From: Bacillus sp. P14.5
GTDB lineage: Bacteria > Bacillota > Bacilli > Bacillales > Bacillaceae_B
Direction: 5' to 3'
Assembly: GCF_003316765.1 (NCBI RefSeq)
Contig: NZ_NIJF01000095.1
Coordinates: 62,001-126,000, forward strand
Length of the DNA: 64,000 nt
Shown here one piece after another: positions 37,783 through 46,533 of the stretch (the first letter of the stretch is position 1; each line of letters starts with the position of its first letter). Under the pieces are notes generated by a model. It did not search any database and was not told the origin of the DNA. It saw nothing but the letters and a program-made list of their open reading frames with translations. A program made the translations under genes and the position numbers.

Positions 37783-37971
37783 TAGATGGTATCAGCATTT
37801 AGAGTTGCTTTCGGAATATGTTGAGGGCAGGTTCCTTCCCGTATACAGAGATTTCTCTCTCTATACGGGGGAACAGCTCTTTTCTTCTTGATTACCATAA
37901 TATTTCCTGTGAATAATGGCGTTAGCTTACCAAGTTAATATTAAATAGCAACAAAGTTTACGAAAACAGCC
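37783..37971. mobile_element. MITE-like element R2, copy 3, with 8-bp target duplication
   Basis: A 189-bp element, in the orientation opposite to copies 2, 4 and 5, ending CGAAAACAGCC. It is flanked by an exact 8-bp repeat TTATTAAA (37775-37782 and 37972-37979). The left end has decayed (TAGATGGTATCAG), but the interior AGAGTTGCTTTCGG and the right end AGCAACAAAGTTTACG match the family. It abuts the right end of R1 copy C. Confidence 0.82.
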
Positions 37972-37979
37972 TTATTAAA

Positions 37980-38240
37980 TGATTGTAAGACTATAAAAAA
38001 GATAGTTTTTAATTAGGCTCTTGATGGATTAAGGTGCCGGATGCTGAGATTCCGGTTGGAGAATTGTTTAGAAATTATTTTATTAAGATAACGTTTTCAA
38101 GTAATAAAGGTGAAAAAGAGTACCCTTTTTCTCTCTTTATATTTCAGAATTTTAAAATTAATATAATATTTTGTGCATATATGTAGACATCTAATCTTTC
38201 ATTTTATACAATGAAAGCGCAGTCTATTTTTGAAAGAGTT
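37980..38240. other. Spacer upstream of sucC, no gene seen
   Basis: AT-rich stretch that should contain the sucCD promoter. GATAACGTTTTCA (about 38088-38100) resembles a CcpA cre site with two mismatches, too weak to call. A pyrimidine/purine hairpin (AAAGAGTACCC, then CTCTCTTT) lies at about 38115-38140. Confidence 0.35.
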
Positions 38241-38257
38241 TGATAGGAGGATGGAAA

Positions 38258-39418
38258 ATGAATATCCATGAATATCAAGGTAAAGAAATCCTCAGAAATA
38301 ATGGGGTACCCGTACCTAATGGTAAAGTGGCTTTTACTCCGGATGAAGCGGTAGAAGCAGCAAAAACATTGGAATCAAGCGTTTATGTTGTTAAAGCACA
38401 GATTCATGCAGGCGGCCGCGGGAAAGCGGGCGGAGTTAAAATCGCAAAGAGTATTGACGAAGTACGTACATATGCCGAAGAACTGCTGGGAAAAACGTTA
38501 GTGACCCACCAAACAGGCCCGGAAGGAAAGGAAGTTAAGCGCTTACTTGTCGAAGAAGGCTGTGACATCAAGAAGGAATACTATGTCGGGCTTGTCCTTG
38601 ACAGAGCAACTTCCCAAGTGGTCCTGATGGCTTCTGAAGAAGGCGGAACCGAGATCGAGGAAGTGGCTGAGGCTACTCCTGAAAAAATCTTCAAAGAATA
38701 TATCGACCCTGTTGTCGGCCTTACTGGATTCCAGGCGCGCCGGATCGCGTTCAATATCAACATCCCTAAAGAACTTGTCAATAAAGCGGCTAAGTTCATG
38801 CTTGGACTTTATAATGTATACGTCCAAAAGGATGCTTCAATCGTTGAAATTAATCCTTTGGTTGTGACAGGTGATGGAAATGTCATGGCATTGGATGCGA
38901 AGTTCAACTTTGATTCAAATGCCCTGTATCGTCAGAAAAGCGTCATAGAACTTCGTGACCTTGAAGAAGAAGATCAAAAAGAAATCGAAGCTTCTAAATA
39001 TGATTTGAGCTATATCTCCCTTGAAGGAAATATCGGCTGCATGGTCAATGGCGCAGGCCTTGCGATGGCTACAATGGACATCGTCAAGCATTATGGCGGC
39101 GATCCCGCGAACTTCCTTGATGTTGGGGGCGGTGCAACAGCTGAGAAAGTTACGGAAGCATTCAAAATCATCCTTTCAGATGAAAATGTAAAAGGCATCT
39201 TCGTCAATATCTTCGGCGGTATCATGAAGTGTGACATCATTGCGGAAGGTGTAGTTGAAGCGGCTAAACAAGTGGAGCTTAAGGTTCCTTTGGTAGTCCG
39301 TCTTGAAGGTACGAATGTTGACCTAGGGAAGAAAATCCTTAATGAGTCAGGCTTGAATATCATTTCCGCTGAATCCATGGCGGACGGCGCACAAAAAATT
39401 GTTGAGCAAGTAGGATAA
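38258..39418 (+). CDS. sucC: Succinyl-CoA synthetase, beta subunit
   Basis: SucC with SucD converts succinyl-CoA to succinate, making ATP or GTP in the TCA cycle. From ATG 38258 (after ATAGGAGG) the protein is 386 residues. It starts [22 protein letters not shown] and has an ATP-grasp domain ([18 protein letters not shown]). The CoA-ligase part has [32 protein letters not shown] and [15 protein letters not shown]. It lies 16 bases ahead of sucD. Confidence 0.97.
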   Translation: MNIHEYQGKEILRNNGVPVPNGKVAFTPDEAVEAAKTLESSVYVVKAQIHAGGRGKAGGVKIAKSIDEVRTYAEELLGKTLVTHQTGPEGKEVKRLLVEEGCDIKKEYYVGLVLDRATSQVVLMASEEGGTEIEEVAEATPEKIFKEYIDPVVGLTGFQARRIAFNINIPKELVNKAAKFMLGLYNVYVQKDASIVEINPLVVTGDGNVMALDAKFNFDSNALYRQKSVIELRDLEEEDQKEIEASKYDLSYISLEGNIGCMVNGAGLAMATMDIVKHYGGDPANFLDVGGGATAEKVTEAFKIILSDENVKGIFVNIFGGIMKCDIIAEGVVEAAKQVELKVPLVVRLEGTNVDLGKKILNESGLNIISAESMADGAQKIVEQVG

Positions 39419-39434
39419 GAAAGGCGGAGGACTA

Positions 39435-40337
39435 ATGAGCGTATTTATTAATAAAGATACAAAAGTTATTGTTCAAGGTATTACTGGTTCGACTGCTCTT
39501 TTCCATACAAAGCAAATGCTTGAATACGGTACACAAATCGTTGCTGGTGTGACACCAGGAAAAGGCGGAACCGAAGTTGAAGGAGTTCCTGTATTCAATA
39601 CAGTTGAGGAAGCTAAGAGAGAAACTGGCGCTAATGCTTCAGTTATCTATGTCCCTGCTCCATTCGCAGCGGATGCGATTTTGGAAGCTGTAGATGCTGA
39701 ATTGGATCTTGCCATCTGTATCACAGAGCATATCCCTGTGCTTGATATGGTAAAAGTGAAACGCTACATGGAGGGCAAAAAGACTCGTCTTGTAGGTCCT
39801 AACTGTCCTGGCGTCATCACTCCGGATGAGTGCAAGATCGGCATCATGCCTGGTTATATCCATACCAAAGGCCATGTGGGTGTTGTTTCGCGTTCTGGTA
39901 CTTTGACTTATGAAGCTGTTCACCAATTGTCACAGGAAGGAATCGGCCAATCTACAGCTGTAGGTATCGGCGGAGACCCTGTAAACGGCACAGATTTCAT
40001 CGATGTTTTGAAAGCCTTCAATGAAGATCAAGACACTTACGCTGTCATAATGATCGGGGAGATCGGCGGTACTGCTGAGGAAGAAGCAGCAGAATGGGTG
40101 AAAGCCAATATGACTAAGCCTGTAGTCGGCTTCATTGGCGGACGTACTGCACCTCCAGGGAAACGAATGGGCCATGCAGGTGCCATTATTTCCGGAGGCA
40201 AGGGTACTGCAGACGAGAAAATTCGTGTTATGAATGAGTGTGGAATTGAAGTAGCTCCGACACCATCTGACATGGGTGAAACACTTATCAAGGTCCTTAA
40301 AGATAAAGGCATCTACGATAGCTGCAAAACTCATTAA
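39435..40337 (+). CDS. sucD: Succinyl-CoA synthetase, alpha subunit
   Basis: SucD binds CoA and carries the phosphohistidine. The 300-residue protein has a Rossmann domain ([16 protein letters not shown]), [20 protein letters not shown] and [21 protein letters not shown], where GHAGAI holds the active-site His. AAAGGCGGAGG precedes the ATG. A strong terminator follows. Confidence 0.97.
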   Translation: MSVFINKDTKVIVQGITGSTALFHTKQMLEYGTQIVAGVTPGKGGTEVEGVPVFNTVEEAKRETGANASVIYVPAPFAADAILEAVDAELDLAICITEHIPVLDMVKVKRYMEGKKTRLVGPNCPGVITPDECKIGIMPGYIHTKGHVGVVSRSGTLTYEAVHQLSQEGIGQSTAVGIGGDPVNGTDFIDVLKAFNEDQDTYAVIMIGEIGGTAEEEAAEWVKANMTKPVVGFIGGRTAPPGKRMGHAGAIISGGKGTADEKIRVMNECGIEVAPTPSDMGETLIKVLKDKGIYDSCKTH

Positions 40338-40350
40338 TATAGTAGAAACT

Positions 40351-40394
40351 GGACTGAATAGGGTGCACACAGCCATTCTATTCAGTCCTTTTTT
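40351..40394 (+). terminator. Terminator after sucD
   Basis: GGACTGAATAG (40351-40361) pairs perfectly with CTATTCAGTCC (40378-40388), followed by six T residues. Confidence 0.9.
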
Positions 40395-40501
40395 AAAAAC
40401 CATCCTTTAACTATCATGGCGGGCAAGCTGTAAAAAAAGTTATTGTTCAGGAGAAAGTTCCGGCTAGCATGTTTTTATAAACCCTGAGTCCTTTTTAAAT
40501 A

Positions 40502-40669
40502 GGCTCATTTCGTTAACTTTGTTACTGGTAAATATGAATCCTGGAAAATAACTCCATAGTTCACCAGAAACATCATTGTAATCAAGAAAAAAGAGGTCCT
40601 CCCTGCGATTAGAGAGAAATACTCAGTATCTCGAGGAAAATCCGTCTATTGAAATTTTCGAAAACAGCT
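40502..40669. mobile_element. MITE-like element R2, copy 4 (degenerate)
   Basis: It starts GGCTCATTTCGTTAACTTTGTTAC and ends TTTTCGAAAACAGCT, with internal TCAAGAAAAAAGAGG, ATTAGAGAGAAATACTCAGTATC and GAGGAAAATCCG shared with other R2 copies. No clean 8-bp duplication remains, so this looks like an older copy. It fills most of the space between sucD and dprA. Confidence 0.7.
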
Positions 40670-40709
40670 ATGTAGGAAGCTGAAGAAATAAATTAACCAG
40701 GAGGTAAAA

Positions 40710-41603
40710 ATGAATAAAGACAGGAACATCTTCTTTACCCTTCAGCACTGTGACAGCATAGGCTGGAAGTCGATACACCTGCTTATGAAGTCAACACCCT
40801 CTCCTTGCGAAATCCTCAACCTGACACCAGGCGACCTGCGCAGTATCCTTCCAATTCCCGCCAGTAAAGTCAACGCATTTTATCATCAATTTCACTCATT
40901 TGACCCCTTACCGGTATTGAAGAATTATAAAGAACGAAATATTGAGTTTCTGACAATTCTTGATGAGGAGTATCCTCCTTTGCTGAAAAATATTTACGAT
41001 CCGCCGTGGGTATTGTTTTATTCAGGAAAGCCCGACTTGCTGAAAAGAGACAGAAAAATTGCCATTGTTGGTTCCAGGAAAGCAGATGAATACACTTCTG
41101 ACTCTTTAAAGTTCCTGCTTCCTCAATTGGTGAAAGAAGAATTTGTTATTGTCAGCGGCCTGGCTGCTGGAGCAGATGAAATTGCACACAGGGAAGCAAT
41201 TGAATTACAAGGTGAAACAATAGCGGTAATTGGCGGGGGGATGGATCATATCTATCCTGCTAGAAATCGAAAGCTGGCTGAATGGATGATGGCAAATCAG
41301 CTTGTCGTTTCCGAATATCCCCCTGACACCCGGCCTCAGCGCTGGCATTTCCCGATGAGGAATCGCATCATCAGCGGCTTGACTCAAGCTGTCCTTGTTA
41401 CCCAGGCAAACAGAAAGAGCGGTTCACTGATTACCGCAGAATACAGCCTAAATGAAGGGCGGGATGTCTTTGCGCTTCCCGGCAGATTGGATTCAGCCCT
41501 GTCAGAGGGAAGCAACCTCCTGATTCAGCAAGGAGCAAAGCTGATTACTTCCTCTGAAGACATTGTTTCCGAATTCACGTATAAATCATATAAAAACATA
41601 TAA
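40710..41603 (+). CDS. dprA: DNA processing protein DprA
   Basis: DprA (Smf) protects incoming single-stranded DNA and loads RecA during transformation. The 297-residue protein has an N-terminal helical region and a Rossmann-like domain. Motifs are KIAIVGSRKADEY, VSGLAAGADEIAHREAI, AVIGGGMDHIYPARN, SEYPPDTRPQRWHFPMRNRIISGLT and the closing ALPGRLDSALSEGSNLLIQQGAKLI. AGGAGGTAAAA precedes the ATG. Competence itself cannot be judged from this window. Confidence 0.95.
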   Translation: MNKDRNIFFTLQHCDSIGWKSIHLLMKSTPSPCEILNLTPGDLRSILPIPASKVNAFYHQFHSFDPLPVLKNYKERNIEFLTILDEEYPPLLKNIYDPPWVLFYSGKPDLLKRDRKIAIVGSRKADEYTSDSLKFLLPQLVKEEFVIVSGLAAGADEIAHREAIELQGETIAVIGGGMDHIYPARNRKLAEWMMANQLVVSEYPPDTRPQRWHFPMRNRIISGLTQAVLVTQANRKSGSLITAEYSLNEGRDVFALPGRLDSALSEGSNLLIQQGAKLITSSEDIVSEFTYKSYKNI

Positions 41604-41770
41604 ACTTTAGAAAGATACGCTGTTCTTTACATATCTGTCTTCCTGGCATAGAATGGTTCAACGGACGATAAAGAAGAAGCAGGTTAAAAGAATAGTATTA
41701 AAACTGCTGATTTTTTGAAAATTACCCTTAAATATGTATAAAATGTAGAAAAAGGTTGCATTTCTTCTCA
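41604..41770. other. Start of the dprA-topA spacer, nothing recognised
   Basis: AT-rich sequence with no gene and no clear terminator for dprA. Confidence 0.3.
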
Positions 41771-41853
41771 ATCTGTTATACATTTTGCAACAGATATAAT
41801 ACAAAAAAGCAGTTTCTTTTTGTTAGAGCTGTTGGAAACGTTTCCTCGGCTCT
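41771..41853 (+). promoter_or_regulatory. Putative promoter with two operator-like palindromes upstream of topA
   Basis: ATCTGTT (41771-41777) and AACAGAT (41789-41795) form an inverted repeat running into the -10-like TATAAT (41795-41800). About 25 bases beyond lies GGAAACGTTTCC (41834-41845), a perfect 12-bp palindrome inside a wider AGAGC/GCTCT frame (41825-41829, 41849-41853). The core resembles a CcpA cre site. No regulator can be assigned from sequence alone. Confidence 0.4.
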
Positions 41854-41934
41854 ATTAGTTACTATAAAATAACCAGAAGATAGCTGATTTCGTAAAAGAA
41901 ACGTAACTAAGCTATTAAATACAATATTCTTAAC

Positions 41935-42060
41935 TAAGGCTGGCTGGTGAAGGTAAGAATGAAGCTCTCAGCAAGCTGATTTCCTTGTAGTCCAAGCCTT
42001 TCACGGGTGAGTGGGACACTTGTTTTTTTCAGGTCCCGGTTGCTTGCAAGTATTTATGAA
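41935..42060 (+). other. Possibly structured leader upstream of topA
   Basis: AAGGCT (about 41937) can pair with AGCCTT (41995-42000), and GTGAAGG with CCTTTCAC. GGGAC with GTCCC flanks a run of seven T residues. I could not match this to a known riboswitch or T-box. It may simply be a long 5' leader. Confidence 0.25.
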
Positions 42061-42122
42061 GACAAAGATCTTTAAAATTAGAATGAAAAATAAACGATTT
42101 CCCTCTTTAAGGAGGCAATTTA

Positions 42123-44198
42123 ATGTCAGATTATCTAGTGATTGTTGAGTCGCCGGCAAAGGCGAAAACAATCGAGAAATATTTAGGAAAGAAATATAAG
42201 GTCCGTGCTTCTATGGGCCATGTGCGCGACTTGCCTAAAAGCCAAATGGGTGTGGATGTGGATGATGGATTTAATCCAAAATATATTACGATTCGCGGAA
42301 AAGGACCCGTATTGAAGGAATTGAAAACAGCTGCTAAAAAAGCTAAAAAAATATATCTCGCAGCTGACCCCGACAGAGAAGGAGAAGCGATAGCCTGGCA
42401 CCTGGCCCACAGTCTCGATATGGATGTCCATTCTGAGTGCAGGGTCGTCTTCAATGAAATTACGAAGGATGCCATAAAGGAATCCTTCAAGCACCCGCGT
42501 GCCATAAATATGGATTTGGTCGATGCCCAGCAGGCAAGAAGGATTTTGGACAGGCTCGTTGGTTATAACATCTCCCCCTTGCTTTGGAAAAAGGTCAAGA
42601 AAGGGCTTAGTGCCGGCAGGGTTCAATCAGTAGCTGTAAGACTGATCATTGACCGCGAAAAAGAAATTAAAGAGTTCATCCCGGAAGAATACTGGACCAT
42701 CCATGCTGAATTTAACAAAGGGAAGAGTTCTTTTCAAGGAGCCTTTTATGGGTTGGACGGAAACAAGCTGGACCTGAAAACTGAAAAAGAAGTAAAGGAT
42801 GTTCTAAAAAAGATTAAAGGTGATTCATTTGAAATCAAGAAAGTCACCAAGAAAGAAAGAAAACGTAATCCTGCTGCCCCGTTCACAACATCGTCCTTAC
42901 AGCAAGAAGCTGCACGGAAATTAAATTTCAGGGCTAAGAAAACGATGATGCTCGCTCAGCAGCTATACGAAGGAATTGAGATCGGCAAAGAGGGTACTGT
43001 GGGTCTCATCACATATATGAGAACAGATTCTACCCGGATTTCTGAGGTGGCTCAGAAAGAAGCATCAGAGTATATCACTGGAAAATATGGCAGTGAGTTC
43101 ATCAAGAGCCAGGAGAGAAAAGAGAAAAAGGGACAAAAATCACAAGATGCCCATGAAGCAGTACGTCCTACTTCGACACTAAGAGATCCCGCTTCCATGA
43201 AAGAGTACCTATCCAGAGATCAATTGAGGCTTTATAAGCTGATATGGGAACGATTTGTTGCAAGTCAGATGGCTTCAGCAATTATGGATACAATGAGCGT
43301 GGATATTGTAAATGGAGAAGTGGTTTTCCGTGCCAACGGATCTAAAGTTAAATTTCCGGGATTCATGAAAGTGTATGTAGAGGGAACAGATGACGGAAAA
43401 GAAGAGAAGGAGAACATGCTGCCTGCACTAGAGGAAGGGGACATTGTCAACTACAAAGACATTGATCCTAAGCAGCACTTCACTCAGCCACCGCCAAGAT
43501 ACACTGAAGCAAGGCTTGTCCGGACATTGGAAGAGCTTGGCATAGGCCGTCCTTCAACGTATGCGCCGACATTGGATACCATTCAAAGGAGAGGCTATGT
43601 CAGCCTCGACAACAAACGCTTTATTCCAACTGAGCTTGGAGGAATCGTCTCTGAACTTGTTTCAGAGTTCTTCCCGGATATCATCGATGTTGAATTCACT
43701 GCCAATATGGAACGGGATCTGGATTATGTTGAAGATGGTAAAGAAAGATGGGTCAACATTATTGATCAATTCTATAAAGGATTTGAAAAACATCTGGAAA
43801 AAGCGGAAGAAGAGATGGAGAAAGTAGAAATTAAAGATGAACCTGCAGGCGAGGATTGTGAAAACTGCGGACATCCAATGGTGTACAAAATGGGACGCTA
43901 TGGAAAGTTCATGGCTTGCAGCAACTTTCCTGACTGTCGAAATACAAAAGCAATTGTGAAAGAAATCGGTGTCAAGTGCCCTGAGTGTGAAGAGGGGAAT
44001 ATCATCGAAAGAAAGAGTAAAAAGAAGCGGATCTTCTACGGATGTGATCAATATCCTAAGTGTGAATTCCTGTCTTGGGACAAACCGATTGACAGAAAAT
44101 GCCCTAAATGCGAACATCTCTTAATAGAGAAAAAGCTGAAAAAGGGTGTTCAGGTGCAATGTTCCACGTGTGATTATAAAGAAGAAACACAGCAATAA
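42123..44198 (+). CDS. topA: DNA topoisomerase I
   Basis: TopA relaxes negative supercoils. The 691-residue protein starts [22 protein letters not shown], with a Toprim domain ([16 protein letters not shown]). It has [30 protein letters not shown] and the catalytic tyrosine in [11 protein letters not shown]. The C-terminus carries three four-cysteine zinc-ribbon units, beginning [16 protein letters not shown] and [22 protein letters not shown] precedes the ATG. In B. subtilis the next gene is trmFO, which is absent here. Confidence 0.97.
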   Translation: MSDYLVIVESPAKAKTIEKYLGKKYKVRASMGHVRDLPKSQMGVDVDDGFNPKYITIRGKGPVLKELKTAAKKAKKIYLAADPDREGEAIAWHLAHSLDMDVHSECRVVFNEITKDAIKESFKHPRAINMDLVDAQQARRILDRLVGYNISPLLWKKVKKGLSAGRVQSVAVRLIIDREKEIKEFIPEEYWTIHAEFNKGKSSFQGAFYGLDGNKLDLKTEKEVKDVLKKIKGDSFEIKKVTKKERKRNPAAPFTTSSLQQEAARKLNFRAKKTMMLAQQLYEGIEIGKEGTVGLITYMRTDSTRISEVAQKEASEYITGKYGSEFIKSQERKEKKGQKSQDAHEAVRPTSTLRDPASMKEYLSRDQLRLYKLIWERFVASQMASAIMDTMSVDIVNGEVVFRANGSKVKFPGFMKVYVEGTDDGKEEKENMLPALEEGDIVNYKDIDPKQHFTQPPPRYTEARLVRTLEELGIGRPSTYAPTLDTIQRRGYVSLDNKRFIPTELGGIVSELVSEFFPDIIDVEFTANMERDLDYVEDGKERWVNIIDQFYKGFEKHLEKAEEEMEKVEIKDEPAGEDCENCGHPMVYKMGRYGKFMACSNFPDCRNTKAIVKEIGVKCPECEEGNIIERKSKKKRIFYGCDQYPKCEFLSWDKPIDRKCPKCEHLLIEKKLKKGVQVQCSTCDYKEETQQ

Positions 44199-44209
44199 AG
44201 GAACCGATG

Positions 44210-44234
44210 GTGAGCTGACAAGGCTCACTTTTTC
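44210..44234 (+). terminator. Terminator after topA
   Basis: GTGAGC (44210-44215) pairs with GCTCAC (44223-44228), followed by TTTTT. Confidence 0.8.
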
Positions 44235-44331
44235 CTTTTGTATAATTATATGGTATCTTTAAGGTTGATGATTGTGAAAACGACAGGGATAGAAACGATT
44301 ATGCATCAATAAAAGAGAATTCCCGTATAAT

Positions 44332-44517
44332 GACCCTCTTTTCGTAAACTTTGTTGCTAATTTATATGAACCTCATATGGTAACGCCAATATTCAAGTGA
44401 ATATTCTGGTAGGCAAGAAAAAAGCTACTCGACCATTTAGAGAGGAAAACCTTAGTCTCCGTAGGAGATTCTTGCTTTAGAAATTTTCCGGAAGCAAAAA
44501 TTAGTGAGATAACTGAC
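44332..44517. mobile_element. MITE-like element R2, copy 5 (degenerate right end)
   Basis: The left end CCCTCTTTTCGTAAACTTTG is very close to R2 copy 2. The interior (GGCAAGAAAAAAGCTACTC, ATTTAGAGAGGAAAACC, AATTTTCCGGAAGCAA) follows the family. The right end has decayed and no target duplication is visible. It occupies part of the slot where trmFO is expected. Confidence 0.72.
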
Positions 44518-44538
44518 TATTTTTTGGTATCTTTCTAA

Positions 44539-44724
44539 AAGGTCTTACTTTATAATGTGTTTTTACCTTAGCCCCCTTTTACGTAGGAGGATTGGAGCGG
44601 AAGGCGTACGATCTCCTGCGGGACTAGCGGGACAGGTGAGACCCCGCAGCCGAGGAGGCTCACCTGTCCCGCCTGAAGCGGAAATCCATTACTTCTCAAT
44701 AGTGAAAATCTTTACGAAAGAGAG
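44539..44724. repeat. GC-rich hairpin repeat, family R1, copy D (internally deleted)
   Basis: The left half is intact (GGAGCGGAAGGCGTACGA at about 44594-44611), but most of the right half is gone. What remains folds as GCGGGACAGGTGAG (44627-44640) pairing exactly with CTCACCTGTCCCGC (44659-44672). It then jumps to GAAGCGGAAATCCATT. The ORF at 44555-44752 is an artefact of the repeat. Confidence 0.75.
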
Positions 44725-44830
44725 TTTTATAAATACAAGCAGCAGTAAATGAATGAGCACTAACGGTAAAATGGACACTCATTAGAAACAATTCAGAACT
44801 TTGTGAAATATTTGTAAACTCCATTGCGCC

Positions 44831-44865
44831 GGCTACTAAATTATGTTACTATTTAGTAGCCTTTT
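44831..44865 (+). terminator. Perfect 11-bp hairpin immediately upstream of xerC
   Basis: GGCTACTAAAT (44831-44841) pairs exactly with ATTTAGTAGCC (44851-44861), followed by TTTT and then the xerC ribosome site. It could be a terminator for upstream transcription, an attenuator of xerC, or a protein-binding palindrome. Confidence 0.6.
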
Positions 44866-44879
44866 GTGAGGTGATTAAC

Positions 44880-45779
44880 ATGTTGGAAAATGCAAACCAA
44901 TATCTGAATAACTTTATTACATATTTACAGATAGAAAAAAACTATTCAGAGTTTACCGTTACTTTTTATAAGGATGATATCAGGGAATTTTTCCTTTTTA
45001 TGAATGAACAGAACTTACACGCTTTATCAGAAATAGAGTATTTTGATGCCCGTTTATTTTTGACGGGCCTGCACGAAAGGAACTTTGCAAGAGCTTCAAT
45101 CTCCAGGAAGATTTCAAGTTTGAGAAGCTTTTTCCGGTTTTTGAATAGGGAAGGGACTCTCACCGAGAATCCCTTTGCTTTAGTAAGCAGTCCGAAATCT
45201 GAAAAAAGGCTTCCTAAATTCTTTTATGAAGAAGAGATGGAAACCCTTTTCAGAGCCTGTGAGGGCGAAGAGCCCTTACAGGTCCGGAACAGGGCAATGT
45301 TTGAGTTGTTTTATGCTACTGGAATCAGGGTAAGTGAATGTGCAGGTCTTCGAATGAAGGATATAGATTTTTCATTGTCTACCATCCTAGTGAATGGGAA
45401 GGGCAGCAAGGAGAGATATGTTCCATTCGGAACTTACGCGCATGAAGAACTGGAAATGTACATAAATATATCTCGCGGACAGCTGATGAAGAACGAGGAG
45501 CACGAATATGTCTTTGTGAACTACAAAGGGGGCCCTTTGACAGCAAGGGGAATCAGGCATGTGCTGAATGGTATCGTTAAAAAGGCATCCTTGACTGCGA
45601 AAATTCATCCCCATATGCTCAGGCATACGTTTGCAACCCATTTACTTAATAATGGAGCAGACATGCGTACTGTACAAGAACTGCTTGGACACGAAAATTT
45701 ATCATCTACTCAAATTTATACGCATGTAACGAAAGATCATCTTAGAAAGACTTACTTGAATCACCATCCACGTGCTTAG
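44880..45779 (+). CDS. xerC: Tyrosine recombinase XerC (CodV)
   Basis: XerC with XerD resolves chromosome dimers at dif. From ATG 44880 (after GAGGTGATTAAC) the protein has 299 residues. A SAM-like N-terminal core-binding domain (about residues 1-90) precedes the catalytic domain. The latter has the first Arg in ATGIRVSECAGL, HPHMLRHTFATHLLNNGADMRTVQELLGHENLSSTQIYTH and the nucleophilic Tyr in IYTH. GTG 44871 is a possible alternative start. It begins the xerC-hslV-hslU-codY cluster. Confidence 0.95.
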   Translation: MLENANQYLNNFITYLQIEKNYSEFTVTFYKDDIREFFLFMNEQNLHALSEIEYFDARLFLTGLHERNFARASISRKISSLRSFFRFLNREGTLTENPFALVSSPKSEKRLPKFFYEEEMETLFRACEGEEPLQVRNRAMFELFYATGIRVSECAGLRMKDIDFSLSTILVNGKGSKERYVPFGTYAHEELEMYINISRGQLMKNEEHEYVFVNYKGGPLTARGIRHVLNGIVKKASLTAKIHPHMLRHTFATHLLNNGADMRTVQELLGHENLSSTQIYTHVTKDHLRKTYLNHHPRA

Positions 45780-45800
45780 TTGAAAAGGAGGTACATTATA

Positions 45801-46343
45801 TTGGGCAATTTTCATGCAACCACGATATTTGCTGTAAGGCATAAAGGTGAATGTGCCATGTCGGGGGACGGACAGGTGACATTCGGAAATGCAGTAGTAA
45901 TGAAACACACGGCAAAGAAAGTCAGGAAGCTGTTTAATGGAAAAGTGGTAGCGGGATTTGCAGGTTCCGTCGCTGACGCTTTCACTTTATTTGAAATGTT
46001 TGAAGGGAAGCTGCAGGAGTTCAATGGAAATCTTCAAAGAGCCGCAGTGGAACTTGCTAAGCAGTGGAGAAGCGATAAGGTGCTTCGCAAACTTGAGGCC
46101 ATGTTGATTGTCATGAATGATGAAGACTTGCTTTTAATATCAGGAACAGGGGAAGTAATTGAACCTGATGACGGCATATTGGCAATTGGTTCAGGCGGTA
46201 ATTATGCTTTGGCAGCTGGTCGCGCGCTGAAGAATATGAGCGGTGAACAATTGAATGCGGAACAAATTGCGAAAGCAGCATTGGAAGTCGCTGCTGATAT
46301 CTGTGTTTATACCAATACTAATATTATTGTAGAAAAACTGTAA
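45801..46343 (+). CDS. hslV: ATP-dependent protease peptidase subunit HslV (ClpQ/CodW)
   Basis: HslV is the proteasome-like peptidase that works with HslU. From TTG 45801, placed 10 bases after AAAAGGAGG, it has 180 residues and starts [29 protein letters not shown]. It has the family core [19 protein letters not shown] and [14 protein letters not shown]. As in other Bacillus members, five residues precede the TTI that is N-terminal in E. coli HslV. Here the second residue is Gly instead of the Ser of B. subtilis CodW. Confidence 0.95.
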   Translation: MGNFHATTIFAVRHKGECAMSGDGQVTFGNAVVMKHTAKKVRKLFNGKVVAGFAGSVADAFTLFEMFEGKLQEFNGNLQRAAVELAKQWRSDKVLRKLEAMLIVMNDEDLLLISGTGEVIEPDDGILAIGSGGNYALAAGRALKNMSGEQLNAEQIAKAALEVAADICVYTNTNIIVEKL

Positions 46344-46403
46344 TTCTTTCTCAAACATGATAATAAAGTCAATGCCCCGGCTTGTTCCGGGACCAATATG
46401 CAC

Positions 46404-46462
46404 CTCATGCAGAAAAGGGATGAATCGGCACTCATCTCTGGTAAAGCTTTATCTTGCATGAG
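46404..46462 (+). other. Structured spacer between hslV and hslU
   Basis: CTCATGCA (46404-46411) pairs with TGCATGAG (46455-46462). This stem encloses a second, GGGATGA (46417-46423) with TCATCTC (46432-46438), and a small AAAGCTTT palindrome. A GC hairpin CCCGG/CCGGG lies just upstream (about 46375-46392). hslV and hslU are usually almost adjacent, so a 190-base structured gap is unusual. Identity unknown. Confidence 0.4.
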
Positions 46463-46533
46463 AACAAAGCGTTGAATCAGCTTACTTCAGGACAGACGAA
46501 TAATGAACCTCACCCAACAAAGGAGTGTTTCTC

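Noticed and set aside
38086-38101. cre (CcpA) site upstream of sucC
   Set aside because: AAGATAACGTTTTCAA has two mismatches at conserved positions, too weak to report as a site.
9012-44724. CRISPR array
   Set aside because: The repeats are long, dispersed kilobases apart and lack regular spacers; no cas genes are present.
44555-44752. 65-codon open frame in the trmFO slot
   Set aside because: It is the reverse reading of the R1 repeat and shows nothing of TrmFO.
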